Positions 47,501-57,475 are shown, numbered from the stretch's first letter. The stretch: 64,000 bases of DNA from Anastrepha obliqua (GCF_027943255.1 NC_072895.1:30416001-30480000), one strand, 5' to 3'. Numbers and translations: made by a program. The notes: generated by a model not told the origin, from the letters alone.

Positions 47501-48986
47501 TTTTTGTCCGTCCGCAAGGAGCGTATCATACTGGAAGAGCGATTCGCCGATGCCTATGGCCCTTTCGTGGATGAGCTCCAGAAGAAGGTCAATCTATTCA
47601 ATGCAAATGCCAATGAGAATATCAACGAAATCATTTCTGACTATCTGGTGCAGTACAATTTGCGAAATTTCTCAAAATCCCAAAATGAGTTTATCGCTCA
47701 ACAAATCGACGAGTGCAAATCAGATATTGATTATGGCGCTAAACAATTAGAAAATCATGAGGTGTTTTTTTTTGCACTTTGATTACAAAAAATCTTAACT
47801 TAATTTCGAATTTTTCACAGGTCATTCTGGGTTCCATTAAACAAGTTTATAGCGACATAAACACATCCATCAATCGTATACAATATGAAATGCTGCAGCT
47901 GGGGCAAATCAAAGAGAAAATTCTGTACTCAAAAAATATGCTGAAGCGTTTATTGGATGAAATGCAAATGTCCACTATGGGCAGTATTACCGCGCCCACT
48001 GCCAGCGGCGGCATCAGATCCAATTTCCAACCTACGAAACTTAAAGTCAACAATAGTAGTTCTACTATTGGTGATAGCTTCGAAATGGGTGGTGGAGACA
48101 TGGTTTTTTGCAGCACAAAATTGGATTTTGACTCCACCTTGATGTCACTTAACTCAACTTCCTCAAATATAACAGCAACATCGCACAGACGTAGTGTGGG
48201 ATCTGCGGATACCACACTTATGCCTGCGGCTGCCGGCAGCAACAACACCGAGGGTCGTTTCAATTTGCCACCATACTCCAGCGAACTGAGCACGTTTGCC
48301 GAAATCCCATTTGAGAAGTTTAGCTGTGTAACGAAAGAATGGTGGGATATCAATTATAGTGCATCGAAATTTTAATGTACATACATACATATTTAGCACC
48401 CCTATGACTATGTGCATGCTTTCAGCGCTTACCACCTCTCACCCAATCCGTTGATCGTGGACTTGCGTGAACTCTGCTCTACAATGCAATTGGCGCCAGG
48501 CAGCTTGTTGACCGCTTCAGGGGCTTTACAGGAAGTGCGTAATCGCATCAAGTGGGCGGATTTAATTGCCCAGAATTCGCATGACTTGAAATTGGATTTA
48601 GATTTGATTATGGGTAGGCATCAAAGTGCTGCTAATTGTGCTTATATTTTGTAAAAAATATACTCTCCAAAAATGTATCCTTTTTATTTTTGTTGATTTG
48701 GTTTTCTTTAAATATTTTATTATTAGTCGATGCACAAAGTTGTAGGCAAAAAATCAAGCAACACCGTGAGCAAATTGAAGAGATGTTGGATAAAATCGAT
48801 GTGACCAATATAAACACCAATCGGACACTGCATAAACTATCAAAATTGTACGATTTCATACTGGCGAACCCTCTGCGCCGCTATATTCCATCTGATAGGA
48901 AATACAACAATCAAACGTATGCGGATTATGAAGGCGAATTTTCCATGTATTACCGCATGGCAACCGTTGGTGCATCAATTAAATAA
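35510..48986 (+). CDS. dgt5: augmin subunit Dgt5 (HAUS5 homologue)
   Basis: Eight exons: 35510-35604, 35663-35795, 45080-45224, 45292-45543, 47238-47761, 47821-48327, 48397-48613 and 48727-48986. The phases agree and give 710 residues. The N-terminus ([44 protein letters not shown]) follows the HAUS5 pattern. Coiled-coil-like helices follow ([20 protein letters not shown]). The C-terminal part has [14 protein letters not shown] and a final helix, [20 protein letters not shown]. Known role: the eight-protein augmin complex recruits gamma-tubulin to spindle microtubules to nucleate branches in mitosis. The exon 6/7 junction is the least certain: I chose the 69-bp intron 48328-48396 because the frame otherwise stops at 48375. 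Introns 2 (9.3 kb) and 4 (1.7 kb) are packed with transposons. AATAAA follows at 49018-49023. Confidence 0.87.
37190..37318 (-). repeat. CAA-tailed 130-bp dispersed repeat, inside piggyBac 1
   Basis: Begins with (TTG)n and contains GCTGGAGTGACAGTCCTTGG and CCGGATATAAATCCGGGTCG. It is flanked by TGGAAGAATCGT on both sides (37179 and 37312), which looks like a target-site duplication and shows retrotransposition into the element. Relatives: 12336, 42557 and 50698. Confidence 0.75.
37750..37960 (+). mobile_element. CAA-tailed LINE 3' end, copy 2 (short)
   Basis: CGGCATGTGAAGGTACCCCG, then CACGACACTAACCACC, matches the LINE ends at 4085 and 44595, and the tail AACAACAACAACAAC is at 37939. It is flanked by AACTGCTCACAAAC/GACTGCTCACAAAC on the two sides (37736 and 37951), a likely target-site duplication of about 13 bp. 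It is nested in piggyBac 1. Confidence 0.85.
38170..38560 (-). mobile_element. mariner-type fragment
   Basis: Minus-strand frames give ITVSKILN, a [21 protein letters not shown] linker and a [21 protein letters not shown] block, which resembles the N-terminal region of mariner transposases such as the one at 8110. It is decayed, and no clear ends were found. Confidence 0.45.
38561..39135. other. dgt5 intron 2, unassigned stretch
   Basis: AT-rich, no recognisable repeat. Ends at the TA that precedes the mariner. Confidence 0.4.
39136..40353 (+). mobile_element. mariner element, near-complete (1218 bp)
   Basis: Perfect-looking ends of about 29 bp begin AGGTTGTCAAAAAAGTCTTG and mirror at 40325-40353. 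TA flanks both sides (39134-39135 and 40354-40355). It encodes one uninterrupted transposase frame. It is the youngest-looking transposon in the window and lies in dgt5 intron 2 in the gene's own orientation. Confidence 0.93.
39314..40279 (+). CDS. mariner transposase, open but missing 14 residues
   Basis: The start is taken at [12 protein letters not shown] (39314) because it fits the family N-terminus; an in-frame ATG at 39293 is also possible. In order: first HTH ([13 protein letters not shown]), second HTH with linker [18 protein letters not shown], then the catalytic blocks [33 protein letters not shown] and APSDYHLF. In working mariners 34 residues separate the last two aspartates; here there are 20. 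The segment that should contain HPPYSPDL is gone, through a 42-nt in-frame deletion at about 40095. The frame stays open, but the enzyme is very likely inactive. Subfamily not assigned. Confidence 0.9.
   Translation: MEQNKEKIRHILQYYYDKGKNASHAANKICAVYGPDTVSISTAQRWFQLFRSGAEVIEDAPRSGRPIVENYDKIAELIERDRHSSSRSIGQELGMSHQTVINHLKKLGFKKKLDVWVPHELTQKNIFARMNACESLLNRNKVDPFLNRMVAGDEKWVTYDNVKRKRSWSKSVETAQTVAKPGLTARKVLLCVWWDWQGIIHYELLPYGQTLNSDLYCQQLDRLNAALMQKRPSLINRGRIVFHQDNARRHTSLVTRQKIRDLAPSDYHLFLSMANELGSRKLYTRESCENWLSEFFDNREASFYKRGIMKLASRWELVYLT
40354..41119. other. dgt5 intron 2, unassigned stretch
   Basis: AT-rich; no protein or repeat recognised. Confidence 0.4.
41120..42335 (-). mobile_element. LINE (endonuclease/RT type), two pieces split by a mariner
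   Basis: Minus-strand pieces: [20 protein letters not shown] and [19 protein letters not shown] at 42298-42095, and [37 protein letters not shown] and [13 protein letters not shown] near 41520-41130. These are typical of the reverse transcriptase and following region of a polyprotein LINE that also left a plus-strand copy at 43245-44112. The LINE middle, including the YADD box, is missing at the mariner insertion. Confidence 0.7.
41537..42091 (+). mobile_element. mariner-type element, internally deleted (family of 49301)
   Basis: The ends AGGGTTTTCTACTAACAGGT and, mirrored, ACCTCTTATTAAAAAACCCT match the family of 49301-49995. The C-terminal transposase half is visible: [39 protein letters not shown], then a frameshift. 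It lacks the N-terminal half. Confidence 0.75.
42360..43240 (-). mobile_element. Tc1-like element, decayed
   Basis: Reads on the minus strand from [20 protein letters not shown] (43200) through [38 protein letters not shown] and [11 protein letters not shown] near 42375. It stops before the third catalytic residue. A CAA-tailed repeat splits it at 42557-42683. Confidence 0.8.
42557..42683 (-). repeat. CAA-tailed 130-bp dispersed repeat, inside Tc1
   Basis: Starts with (TTG)n and contains GAATGCTGCTGAAGTGACAG and GTAGAACCGACTGTCGTGGG. CACCGCCGT appears on both sides (42551 and 42689), the expected target-site duplication. Confidence 0.75.
43245..44112 (+). mobile_element. LINE 3' half, decayed
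   Basis: Starts in the reverse transcriptase with [15 protein letters not shown] (the catalytic YADD changed to YAGD). It continues with [36 protein letters not shown] and the C-terminal [37 protein letters not shown] and [19 protein letters not shown]. Several stops and frameshifts. Confidence 0.8.
44113..44777 (+). mobile_element. CAA-tailed LINE 3' end, copy 3
   Basis: The most intact copy: an open frame 44032-44640 includes [40 protein letters not shown] and [15 protein letters not shown], ending at a mutated stop. A (CAA)n tail lies near 44764-44777. The join to the preceding LINE is direct. Confidence 0.85.
45780..46960 (-). mobile_element. Tc1-like element in dgt5 intron 4
   Basis: The minus-strand transposase starts near 46883 ([16 protein letters not shown]). 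It continues as [20 protein letters not shown] (46629), [56 protein letters not shown] and [15 protein letters not shown] near 46030. The D, D and E catalytic positions are all readable, but frameshifts and a stop (near 46060) disable it. Terminal repeats were not pinned down. Confidence 0.82.
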
Positions 48987-49017
48987 TGTGCTTGTATTGT
49001 AATGTGATTTGTATTCG

Positions 49018-49023
49018 AATAAA
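49018..49023 (+). promoter_or_regulatory. polyadenylation signal of dgt5
   Basis: AATAAA 32 bases after the stop codon. Confidence 0.6.
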
Positions 49024-49300
49024 ATAGTGTTATTGTTTACTTGTAAGTTGAAACAATAAAAAAAAAATTTAGAACCAAATGTTATGAAATTTTTTTTTGA
49101 TGGTAGCAATTACTTATTCGATAATAATATTTTTTATTTTTTTTTTATAAAGGTTTACATAACAATAAAATTATTATACAAACTGAAAGTAGTGCAGCGC
49201 TAGCATCGGAGGCTTTCGGCTGCCGATAATAATATGTTTTTACAGTTTGTTTGGTTTTTAGAGCTCAAGGGTAAACGTGTACATCTGCAGCTGAAACTAA

Positions 49301-49995
49301 AGGGTTTTTCAATGAGAGGTGTTATTCCCGTAAAAGATCAATGGTTTCGTTGGTTGTGTGGCACGTAGCGCAGTCTTGTTGAAAATAAACGTTTTCCAGA
49401 TAAAAAATCGTTAATCATCTCTCGATAGCGGAATCCATTCACCGTAACTGTTGCTCCAGCTTCATTTTCGAAAAAGTAAGGTCCAATGACTTCGCGGGTC
49501 CATAAATCGCACCAAACAGTCACACGTTGAGGATAGAGAGGTTTTTCAACAATAACTCTTGGATTTTCTGAGCCCCAGATCCAACAATTTTGCTTGTTGA
49601 CGAAGCCTCTGAGGTGGAAAGGGGCCTTATCACTCAAGATGATTTTTCGATGGAATTCCGGATCATTTTCATGCATTTCAACGACCCAATCTGCAAAGAC
49701 ACGACGTTGTTGATGATCGGCCGGCTTGAGTTCTTTTGTTAACTGGACTTTATACGCTTTAAAACCCAAATCTTTATGCAAAATACGGTGTAAAGACGTT
49801 TGTGGAATGCCTAATTCTCTGTCAAATTTTCACCATTTTTATAGTGAATTTTAATAATTTCAATGCGTTGTTCGTTCCATTTTTATTAATGGCGTAGTTT
49901 CTACTTGTCAAATATCAAAAAATGACAGCTTCAAAAGTGACTGCTACCGAAATAGCAGGCTATTCAAAATAACACCTGTTATTGGGAAAAGCCTT
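49301..49995 (-). mobile_element. mariner-type element, internally deleted
   Basis: Ends AGGGTTTTTCAATGAGAGGT and, mirrored, ACACCTGTTATTGGGAAAAG. The minus-strand transposase (49781-49338) has KELKPADHQQRRVFADWV, HLRGFVNKQNCWIWGSENPR, VTVWCDLWTREVIGPYFFEN and YREMINDFLSGKRLFSTRLR. The N-terminus is truncated and the C-terminus is frameshifted. It belongs with the copy at 41537. Confidence 0.8.
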
Positions 49996-50697
49996 TATAT
50001 ACAGCCCGCCGCACACTGGGGATTTAGCGGAAAAAAAGTCAAATTTGCAACATCCCACCTACGCAATGTTTAATGGTATTTCTAAATTCCAGAATAGAAC
50101 CAACAATAAAATCAAAAAGAATTACTAAACTCCGACTTACAGTTTTTTTTTTATAGATATGTCAAAAGTATAATTTTTTTATAGTATTGAACTGACTAAG
50201 AAAAAACTTCAAAGCCCAAGGTGGTTTTTTTCCTTTTGCTTGAGCCGACTTCCAATTTTTTATTTTTCATTTAGGGTACGATATTTTTATATATTTTAGC
50301 CGGAAGAACAAAGGCTGTGAAGCATTTGATTATCTATTTATAATTAATTTTACGAACAAAAAAAAAAATCATATTCCTTCATATTCTTGGATCTGCAAGT
50401 TGAGCTACATTTACCTACGGTCAGAAACTACTTTTAATTTTGTTTTGACATTTTGAGGGTAATTCAGAATTATGAACTTACTGTGCGTAAATATTTGCTG
50501 GCTTATATTAATAAAAAAAAAAAAAATTTATGAATTTTAAAAAACAATTCTTTTAAAATTTTTTTTAAAAAATAGTTTTTAAACATGTTCTTTTCATACA
50601 CAAATATATACAACTTCGTTAGTAGTAAAAATGTAAATATTTTTTGGGATGTATGTATACTTTTTTCCGCATCTCTGTACAAAAATCCCCAGTGTGC
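49996..50697. other. unassigned intergenic sequence
   Basis: AT-rich with homopolymer runs; nothing recognised. Confidence 0.4.
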
Positions 50698-50822
50698 GCC
50701 GTTTCCACGACAATCTGTTCTACGTAACCGGATCGACCCGGATTTATATCCAGCCAAGGACTGTCATTTCTTCAACATTTCCCGTATTTGTGTGGTGAAT
50801 ATTTATGCCGCTACAATAACAA
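50698..50822 (+). repeat. CAA-tailed 130-bp dispersed repeat, plus orientation
   Basis: TTTCCACGACAATCTGTTCT, then ACGTAACCGG, GACCCGGATTTATATCCAGC and CAAGGACTGTC; ends in a degraded GCTACAATAACAAG tail. Same family as 37190 and 42557. Confidence 0.75.
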
Positions 50823-52946
50823 GAACATTTTTTTGACAACAGCAGTTTTGACAATTTTTAAAAATGTTTAACCCTCTAGTGCCCAAATTTTATTTTTGAA
50901 AAAAATTGCTTTGGGTGGGGATTATGGTAAAATTATAGGTTCTTTATCAAGAAAGTGAAATTTTGTTCCCTGATCCGATTATATAGGGATAAAACCTTAC
51001 CGCGCCTGCAGGTGGCTTTGGGAAAAAACGCCAAATAAAATTTAAATGAAAAACTTGCAAATTCAGAATATTACTTACTTTTATTGAACAAAACAGAAAG
51101 TTTTTAACAGAAATCAATACAAAACAAACAGTCAGTCTTATTTCAAATAGTTTTAGAAAAATGTCTACAAAAGAAAGGCATGCTTTTGGGCATAAACAGG
51201 CAGTTGGTGCAAATTATTTATGGTGAAAATTGTGAAAGCAGTCCTTTTGCTGGGAAAAACAAAGATTCAGATTACATTTTCGGCACACGATTTGATTTTC
51301 GGAGGTGCAGTCAGTATATTTGCACCTTTTTTTACCGGTGCGTGATAAAAACTTTGCAAAATTTCCAACTCCGTCGTAGCGAACGTCGTCAGGAGGTAAG
51401 CAAGCTTTTCTTCCAGTAAATTTTACTTGAGGAGTTTGTCATGGACGTTTGCAGAGTACGTATACGATCTCTGCCCGGAAGTTCGGCAGTTGGTACTGCC
51501 TAGCATGCGTGTCAATCTTGTTAATTCTTCTGAACAAAACATAAGCGTTTATCATGGCCATATCAAGCAGGTGTATAAAAAGTCGGTTTGTGTACTTATT
51601 GCTCTTTACCGGAATCTTATATCGCCCAATTAGTCCATCCATGAGGTCGACGCCCCCCATATAACTATTATATTCACGGACTACATTGGGGGAATCGACA
51701 TCAACAAATTTTTTTTCTGAGCAGACCAATCGCGACACCTTGTTTATAACATTTGTTTCATTCTGGAAGGGCTTTTCGCATGCGTAACTCGATGCGAGTC
51801 GCACTATTTTATTGTCCTTCCAAACTGATAAAGAAATGTCAACTCCTAAAGCAGATCCACAAAATTCAGTTGAATATCCACGGGGTTGTTTCCTGAGATC
51901 AAGATCTGTCGGAAGTGTGCAATTCGGAATTCGATTTTAACGAATAATTCCCAGCGAATGTATTCCGCGTGATTTTAGATAAACCAGAAGTGGCAGTGAC
52001 GTGTAATAGTTGTCGAAATATGTTATATGGTTTGTAAAATCTGGAATATTACGGGACAATCGGACCACCACATTCGCTGATTTATCTAGCACTAAGTTCT
52101 TCTTTCGCCACAACATTTTCTTAAAGGTCTGCGATTTAGGATCGATATCATTAACTGACCCAACAAACTCACCTGGATCGGTTAGGATAGTTTCAATACG
52201 TTGACCGACAACCTGCTCACCAGGAGCTTTGCATTTGCGATTCTGTGATTGCGGAATATTTTTGAGGAAGTCGAAGTAGATGGGGATAATACATGTGCAA
52301 ACGACGCGGGACTTCCATTTAAATTGACACACACTTCTGATTCCAGCATAGAATCTGACAAATTTACCGCCCTGTTAATCACCTCGTCAATTCCAGTGTC
52401 GATAGGTAATTCTGCATCGTCCACATCTTCGTCTAAAAGATCTTCCAAATCTTCTTCCACGTCTGTATCATCGTCGATTTCTAGTAAACCCAAAAATTTT
52501 GCAATATCTTCATTGCGGGGTGATAATTTGCACTTTTGTCGTTGATCCATTTCTAAAAAACCAAAACTTTAAGCTTAGCCCCCCTCTAAAAATATAAAAA
52601 TTTCAAACTTACTGCATAGTGTTATTTATTCCGAGTTATCCCAGGACCGCCTCTAGACGGGCTGTCTTCAAAGGTTTATAAAATACAGGAAACACTTTTT
52701 GAAGTGAAACTTCTTTTGTCTCGAAGGATGAAACGCTGTGAGGAGTAAAACCATAGCGTTTCATCGATATGTGACGCTACGCCAGCGCCATCTGTTAAAA
52801 GCGTGGCGTGGATGAAACGCTGTGAGGAGTAAAACTACGCTAAACTACGTAAAACTCACGCTATGCCAGCGCCATCTGTTAAAAGACTGGCGTGGCGTGT
52901 CGTCTTATCGAATGTAATTTGTAAATATGACATTTGATTGATGACC

Positions 52947-53127
52947 GCCGTAGCCGAGTGGGTTGGTGCGTGATCACCATTCGGAATTCACAGAGAGGTC
53001 GTTGGTTCGAATCTCGGTGAAAGCAAAATTAATGAAAACATTTTTCTAATAGCGGTCGCCCCTCGGCAGGCAATGGCAAACCTCCGAGTGTATTTCTGCC
53101 ATGAAAAAAATCTGCTCATAAACATAT
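52947..53127 (+). mobile_element. tRNA-derived SINE, copy 4 (3'-truncated)
   Basis: A box TAGCCGAGTGG, B box GGTTCGAATCT, then CCCCTCGGCAGGCAATGGCA. It breaks off after the TATTTCTGCCATGAAAAA block. Nested in piggyBac 2. Confidence 0.85.
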
Positions 53128-53179
53128 CATAAAACAAATTGAAATAAATGTATAAAAAAAAAAAAAAAAAAAAAATTTC

Positions 53180-53262
53180 TTGTGATTCGAACCAAGGATT
53201 TCGGATCGGAAGCCCACATTGCTAGCCGCTGGGCTATCGCGCTGTGCTGTCGCCGCAAAATA
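53180..53262 (-). ncRNA. tRNA-like RNA polymerase III promoter unit
   Basis: On the minus strand, A box TAGCCCAGCGG and B box GGTTCGAATCA are 32 bases apart, and a run of about 20 T (A on the plus strand, 53154-53175) follows as a natural terminator. An acceptor stem does not close, so it is not a functional tRNA. It is more likely the head of a second SINE family or a decayed tRNA copy. Confidence 0.45.
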
Positions 53263-53447
53263 ATGTATCATAAATCTGTTTACCATACCAAAGACCATAC
53301 ACTTTGCGAACGCATTTCGGTGGAAACAGTTGACAGTTATCCCAAACACAATATTATTAGTAACACGAGACGCGTCATAGAGTGTGTGTGTAGTTTTGAG
53401 CAAATCTTACAAACATATTTTGTTTTGTTGATTGATTTCTGTTAAAT

Positions 53448-53588
53448 ATGGCATCAAATCAACAAAAACGGAAACCGAAAACAGGTGCTGAACGGCAACG
53501 TGAGTATTTGGAGCGTAAAAAATTAAGAGCTACTGTTGAACACCGTGACAGGGAATCCTCCGGTTGTACGATAAGTGATAATTTGTAG
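53448..53588 (+). CDS. 46-residue unidentified basic ORF inside piggyBac 2
   Basis: MASNQQKRKPKTGAERQREY then LERKKL: a highly charged start of a type found at the head of some insect transposon-encoded proteins (a TGAERQREY-like repeat). It ends at a stop after DNL. It is too short for a confident call and may be a fragment. Confidence 0.3.
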   Translation: MASNQQKRKPKTGAERQREYLERKKLRATVEHRDRESSGCTISDNL

Positions 53589-54183
53589 TACCAACAACAA
53601 GATGCGGAACTACCATTGATGCAGTATTTCATCGATACCTTGATAGATTAGAATGTAGATCATTTTTTACGTATTTCAGTTACCATAAAGCCCTTGTTTC
53701 ATTTTTGGAAAACGAATCCAATAATGATAATGACAATGCCGAGAACCAAATGTAATTGAGTACAATAAATTCATTTCTTTTTATATTAAAATAAATAAAT
53801 AATTCTGTTTAATAAAATTCCATTCCATGCTTTCCATGACTTCTGCATGCATTATATTGAAATAATAGTTAAATTATTGATTTGTTGATAAAAGAAGTTT
53901 CACTTCAATCGTGCGGGTTCCGTGAACTACCACACACTTTCTTTTTTTTTTTGTTATTATTTTTAACTTTCGTATTTTGAACACAACCAGCAACACTATG
54001 ATAATTTTTATTATAAGCTAAACACACTTCTAATATTTTTATTTAATTTTTAAAATACACCACTTTTGCAGAATAACTAATTAATAACTAGAGGGTTAAT
54101 ATTTTTTTTGGCAAGTTTAACAAAAAACATATATGTATATAAATCCAAGTTTCGAACTTGTAAAATTGAGTTCGAATTAGGAA

Positions 54184-54342
54184 AAATGGGTTGGTACGCG
54201 ACTACCATCCTTGAGTGCATGGGTTCGAACATCCGCGCATGACACAGTAAAGTGATAGAAATTTTTTTTCTAATAACGGTCGCCCCTCGGTAGGCAATGG
54301 CAAACCTCTGAGTGTATTTCTGCCATGAAAGAACTCCTCATG
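54184..54342 (+). mobile_element. tRNA-derived SINE, copy 5 (diverged, partial)
   Basis: AAATGGGTTGGTACGCGACT, GGGTTCGAAC and CGCCCCTCGGTAGGCAATGG are present; the 3' third is missing. It abuts the pogo/jerky-type transposase fragment. Confidence 0.75.
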
Positions 54343-54972
54343 AATCCGATCCAGGTAAAAGGAAAACTCTTAGGAAACTCAAAGGAAATAAAAGTGATTG
54401 GATGGCCTTAGTTGAAGACTGGCTTCTCAGAACATTTGTCCAGTATCAATCAAAAATTGCTTAAATAAACAGGTAAAAATGCTCCTTCGTGAGCAGAATC
54501 TACCGTAAAAAGCACTTATTGTTGATAATGCGCCATGCTATTCCAAAGAAGGCGAGTTAAAGAGCTACGACGGCCAAATATCGGTAATGTATTTTCCTCC
54601 TTTAATGTAGCCCACGGACCAAAACGTTGTAAGACTTACTAAATTGAAGTAAAAAAAGTCCCTCTTAAGGGGTAACACCACTGTACACGCGTAAAATAAA
54701 CACGATTTTTAAAGAATTTTTTTGTATAGAAGGAAAGGGGAAACAATCACTCTGATTTGGGAAGTTATTACTTATATACTAAAATACAAAACTACAAAGT
54801 TTGATCGAAAAATTTTACAAAATGGCGGCATTGGAGACATTTTTGTAATGTAGTTTCTCTTGAAGGAGCTCCGCGGCACGCAGCACAGAGGGTGCAAATT
54901 TTAATCTGGAACAAAGAAACATTTTTTTTCTTAATCTAGATAAGAATAGCTAGAGAAACACGTAGGGGATTT

Positions 54973-56023
54973 GGGTAAGACTCCGTCAGAAAATATGAGA
55001 TTTGCAAGTGGTCTTTCGATTTCTTTGAAACTTTGGGAAATATTAGTTCTAGGTAAGATACATTCGAGCCTAAAAGGATTTTGAAAAATTTTCAAAATTG
55101 AGTCATCTACGCCATGTTGAAAATTGGGACCGTGTTTTTTTCAAAAATCAATATTTCTTGAACCGTTGGATGGATTTCAATGCAATTTACAGACAATATA
55201 GAAACAAATAAGTAGTTTAAATTAGTATTATGTTAAAAAAAAAAATTCGAAATTTTGACCAAAAAAAAGTCAAAAAAATTTTTTGAATCAATTTTTAGTT
55301 GATTTGGCCACTTTTTTAGATTTTCTGTTATACACGTAACGATTTCTTATGATTTAACCTTTATTTTGAAAAAAAAAATTTTATGGTGTCTATAATAGTT
55401 CTCGAGATATTGCGATTTTAGTGGAAGCGCGCACGCACGGTTCGCGTACGCACGCACGGTTCGCGCTGCGTTATGTGTTCCTGTATGAAGTGACTGGAGC
55501 AGACTGCTGCAGGTCTGTGCGCGTTTTTCTACTCCCGCGCTGCGTAACCGGGAACTTCACGGTGCGCGCTTCCACTAAAATCGCAATATCTCGAGAACTA
55601 TTATAGACACCATAAAATTTTTTTTTTTCAAAATAAAGGTTAAATCATAAGGAATCGTTACGTGTATAACAGTAAATCTAAAAAAGTGGCCAAATCAACT
55701 AAAAATTGATTCAAAAAATTTTTTTGACTTTTTTTTGGTCAAAATTTCGAAATTTTTTTTTTAACATAATACTAATTTAAACTACTTATTTGTTTCTATA
55801 TTGTCTGTAAATTGCATTGAAATCCATCCAACGGTTCAAGAAATATTGATTTTTGAAAAAACACGGTCCCAATTTTCAACATGGCGTAGATGACTCAATT
55901 TTGAAAATTTTTCAAAATCCTTTTAGGCTCGAATGTATCTTACCTAGAACTAATATTTCCCAAAGTTTCAAAGAAATCGAAAGACCACTTGCAAATCTCA
56001 TATTTTCTGACGGAGTCTTACCC
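54973..56023. repeat. long inverted repeat (two 461-bp arms)
   Basis: The left arm starts GGGTAAGACTCCGTCAGAAA and the right arm ends with its mirror, CTGACGGAGTCTTACCC. The arms look nearly identical base for base. The 128-bp spacer 55434-55561 is rich in GC and CpG (GCACGCACGGTTCGCG occurs twice), unlike its AT-rich surroundings. Confidence 0.9.
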
Positions 56024-56185
56024 ATTTAAAAAAGAGGTTGTCTGCAAAGTCGGTTTACTGACGATAGTTTAACGTGATAACGTCATAAGAAAATACTGAT
56101 TGAATGGTTGCATTTTTCAAAAGAAAATTTTAATTTTATTTGTTTGATACATATTTTGTATGGATATAGAGAATGAGTTAACATT

Positions 56186-56579
56186 AACATAACATAACAT
56201 AACATAACATAACATAACATAACATAACATAACATAACATAACATAACATAACATAACATAACATAACATAACATAACATAACATAACATAACATAACAT
56301 GACATAACACAACACAACACAACACAACACAACACAACACAACACAACACAACACAACATAACATAACATAACATAACATAACATAACATAACATAACAT
56401 AACATAACATAACATAACATAACATAACATAACATAACATAACATAACATAACATAACATAACATAACATAACATAACATAACATAACATAACATAACAT
56501 AACATAACATAACATAACATAACATAACATAACATAACATAACATAACATAACATAACATAACATAACATAACATAACA
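56186..56579. repeat. (AACAT)n pentanucleotide array with an AACAC block
   Basis: About 79 units of AACAT. At about 56306-56355 ten consecutive units are AACAC, introduced by one GACAT unit. All three minus-strand frames stay open for over 120 codons because the 5-bp unit has no stop; these are not genes. Confidence 0.97.
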
Positions 56580-57475
56580 AATTACCCCGTATTAAAGCAC
56601 TTATCAACAGCTTTCATTTGATACCCATATTGTACATACACAACCAAAGGTTACCCGGGTCCACGTTTTGACCTATATCTCGAGACCATATCTACCAATA
56701 TGTACCCAAACAATACGGAAACCATCTTCAATACCTCCTTAACAATGTGTGTAAGTTTGGTTTAATTCGGTGCAAAGACCCGGCGGGTCCACGTTTTGGC
56801 ATATATTTCCAGACCCTAGTCATCAATAGGTATGAAAATTACCCCCTATTAAAGCACTTATCAACAGCTTTCATTTGATATCCATATTGTACAAACACAT
56901 TCTAGGGTCCACGTTTTGGTCTCTATCTCGAGACCCTAGTCACGGAGCGGATGGAAATACTCTGAACTAAAGCATTCACCAACAGCTTCCATTTGATACC
57001 CATATTGTACATACACATCCGAAGGTTACCCGGGTCAACGTTTTGACCTATATCTCGAGACCCTATCTACCAATAGGTATTCAAACTATACGGAAATCAT
57101 CTTCAATACCTACTTAACAATGTGTGTAAGTTTGGTTTAATTCGGTGCAAAGACACGGCGGGTCCACGTTTTGGCATATATTTCCAGACCCTAGTCATCA
57201 ATAGGTATGAAAATTACCCCGTATTAAAGCACTTATCAACAGCTTTCATTTGATACCCATATTGTACATACACATCCGAAGGTTACCCGGGTCCACGTTT
57301 TGACCTATATCTCGAGCCCTATTTCCAAAATAAAATATAATCCATGTTACTCGTGATGTAGCTTTCGAATGGTGAAAGAATTTTTAAAATCGGTCCAGTA
57401 GTTTTTGAGCCTATTCATTACAACCAAACAAACAAAGTTTTCCTCTTTATAATATTAGTATAGATATGGTAAATA
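56580..57475. repeat. complex tandem repeat ending in an RTE-like tail
   Basis: GTATTAAAGCACTTATCAAC recurs near 56589, 56847 (CTATTAAAGC form) and 57219. A longer unit of 373 bp is repeated (TGTGTGTAAGTTTGGTTTAA at 56745 and 57118). TCCACGTTTTG followed by CTCGAGACC is a shorter inner motif. The end CTTTATAATATTAGTATAGA at 57447 is a common 3' end of RTE-type LINEs and related SINEs in insects. Confidence 0.75.

Larger units (their letters stand above)
50872..54095 (-). mobile_element. piggyBac-like element 2, internally deleted
   Basis: TTAA lies at 50868-50871 and 54096-54099, with inverted ends CCCTCTAGT. The minus-strand transposase starts at 52550 (MDQRQKCKLSPRNEDIAKFL) with an acidic N-terminus. 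It then jumps from MLWRKKNLVLDKS to NVVVRLSRNIPDF and ITYFDNYYTSLPLLVYL. After a frameshift it gives CGSALGVDISLSVWKDNKIV and NSYMGGVDLMDGLIGRYKI. The block holding the first catalytic Asp appears deleted. A SINE, a tRNA-like unit and a small ORF sit in its 5' portion. Confidence 0.85.

Noticed and set aside
56083..56607. Long overlapping minus-strand frames encoding MLCYV repeats
   Set aside because: They are the translation of a 5-bp repeat without stop codons in any of the three frames, so they give no evidence of a gene.
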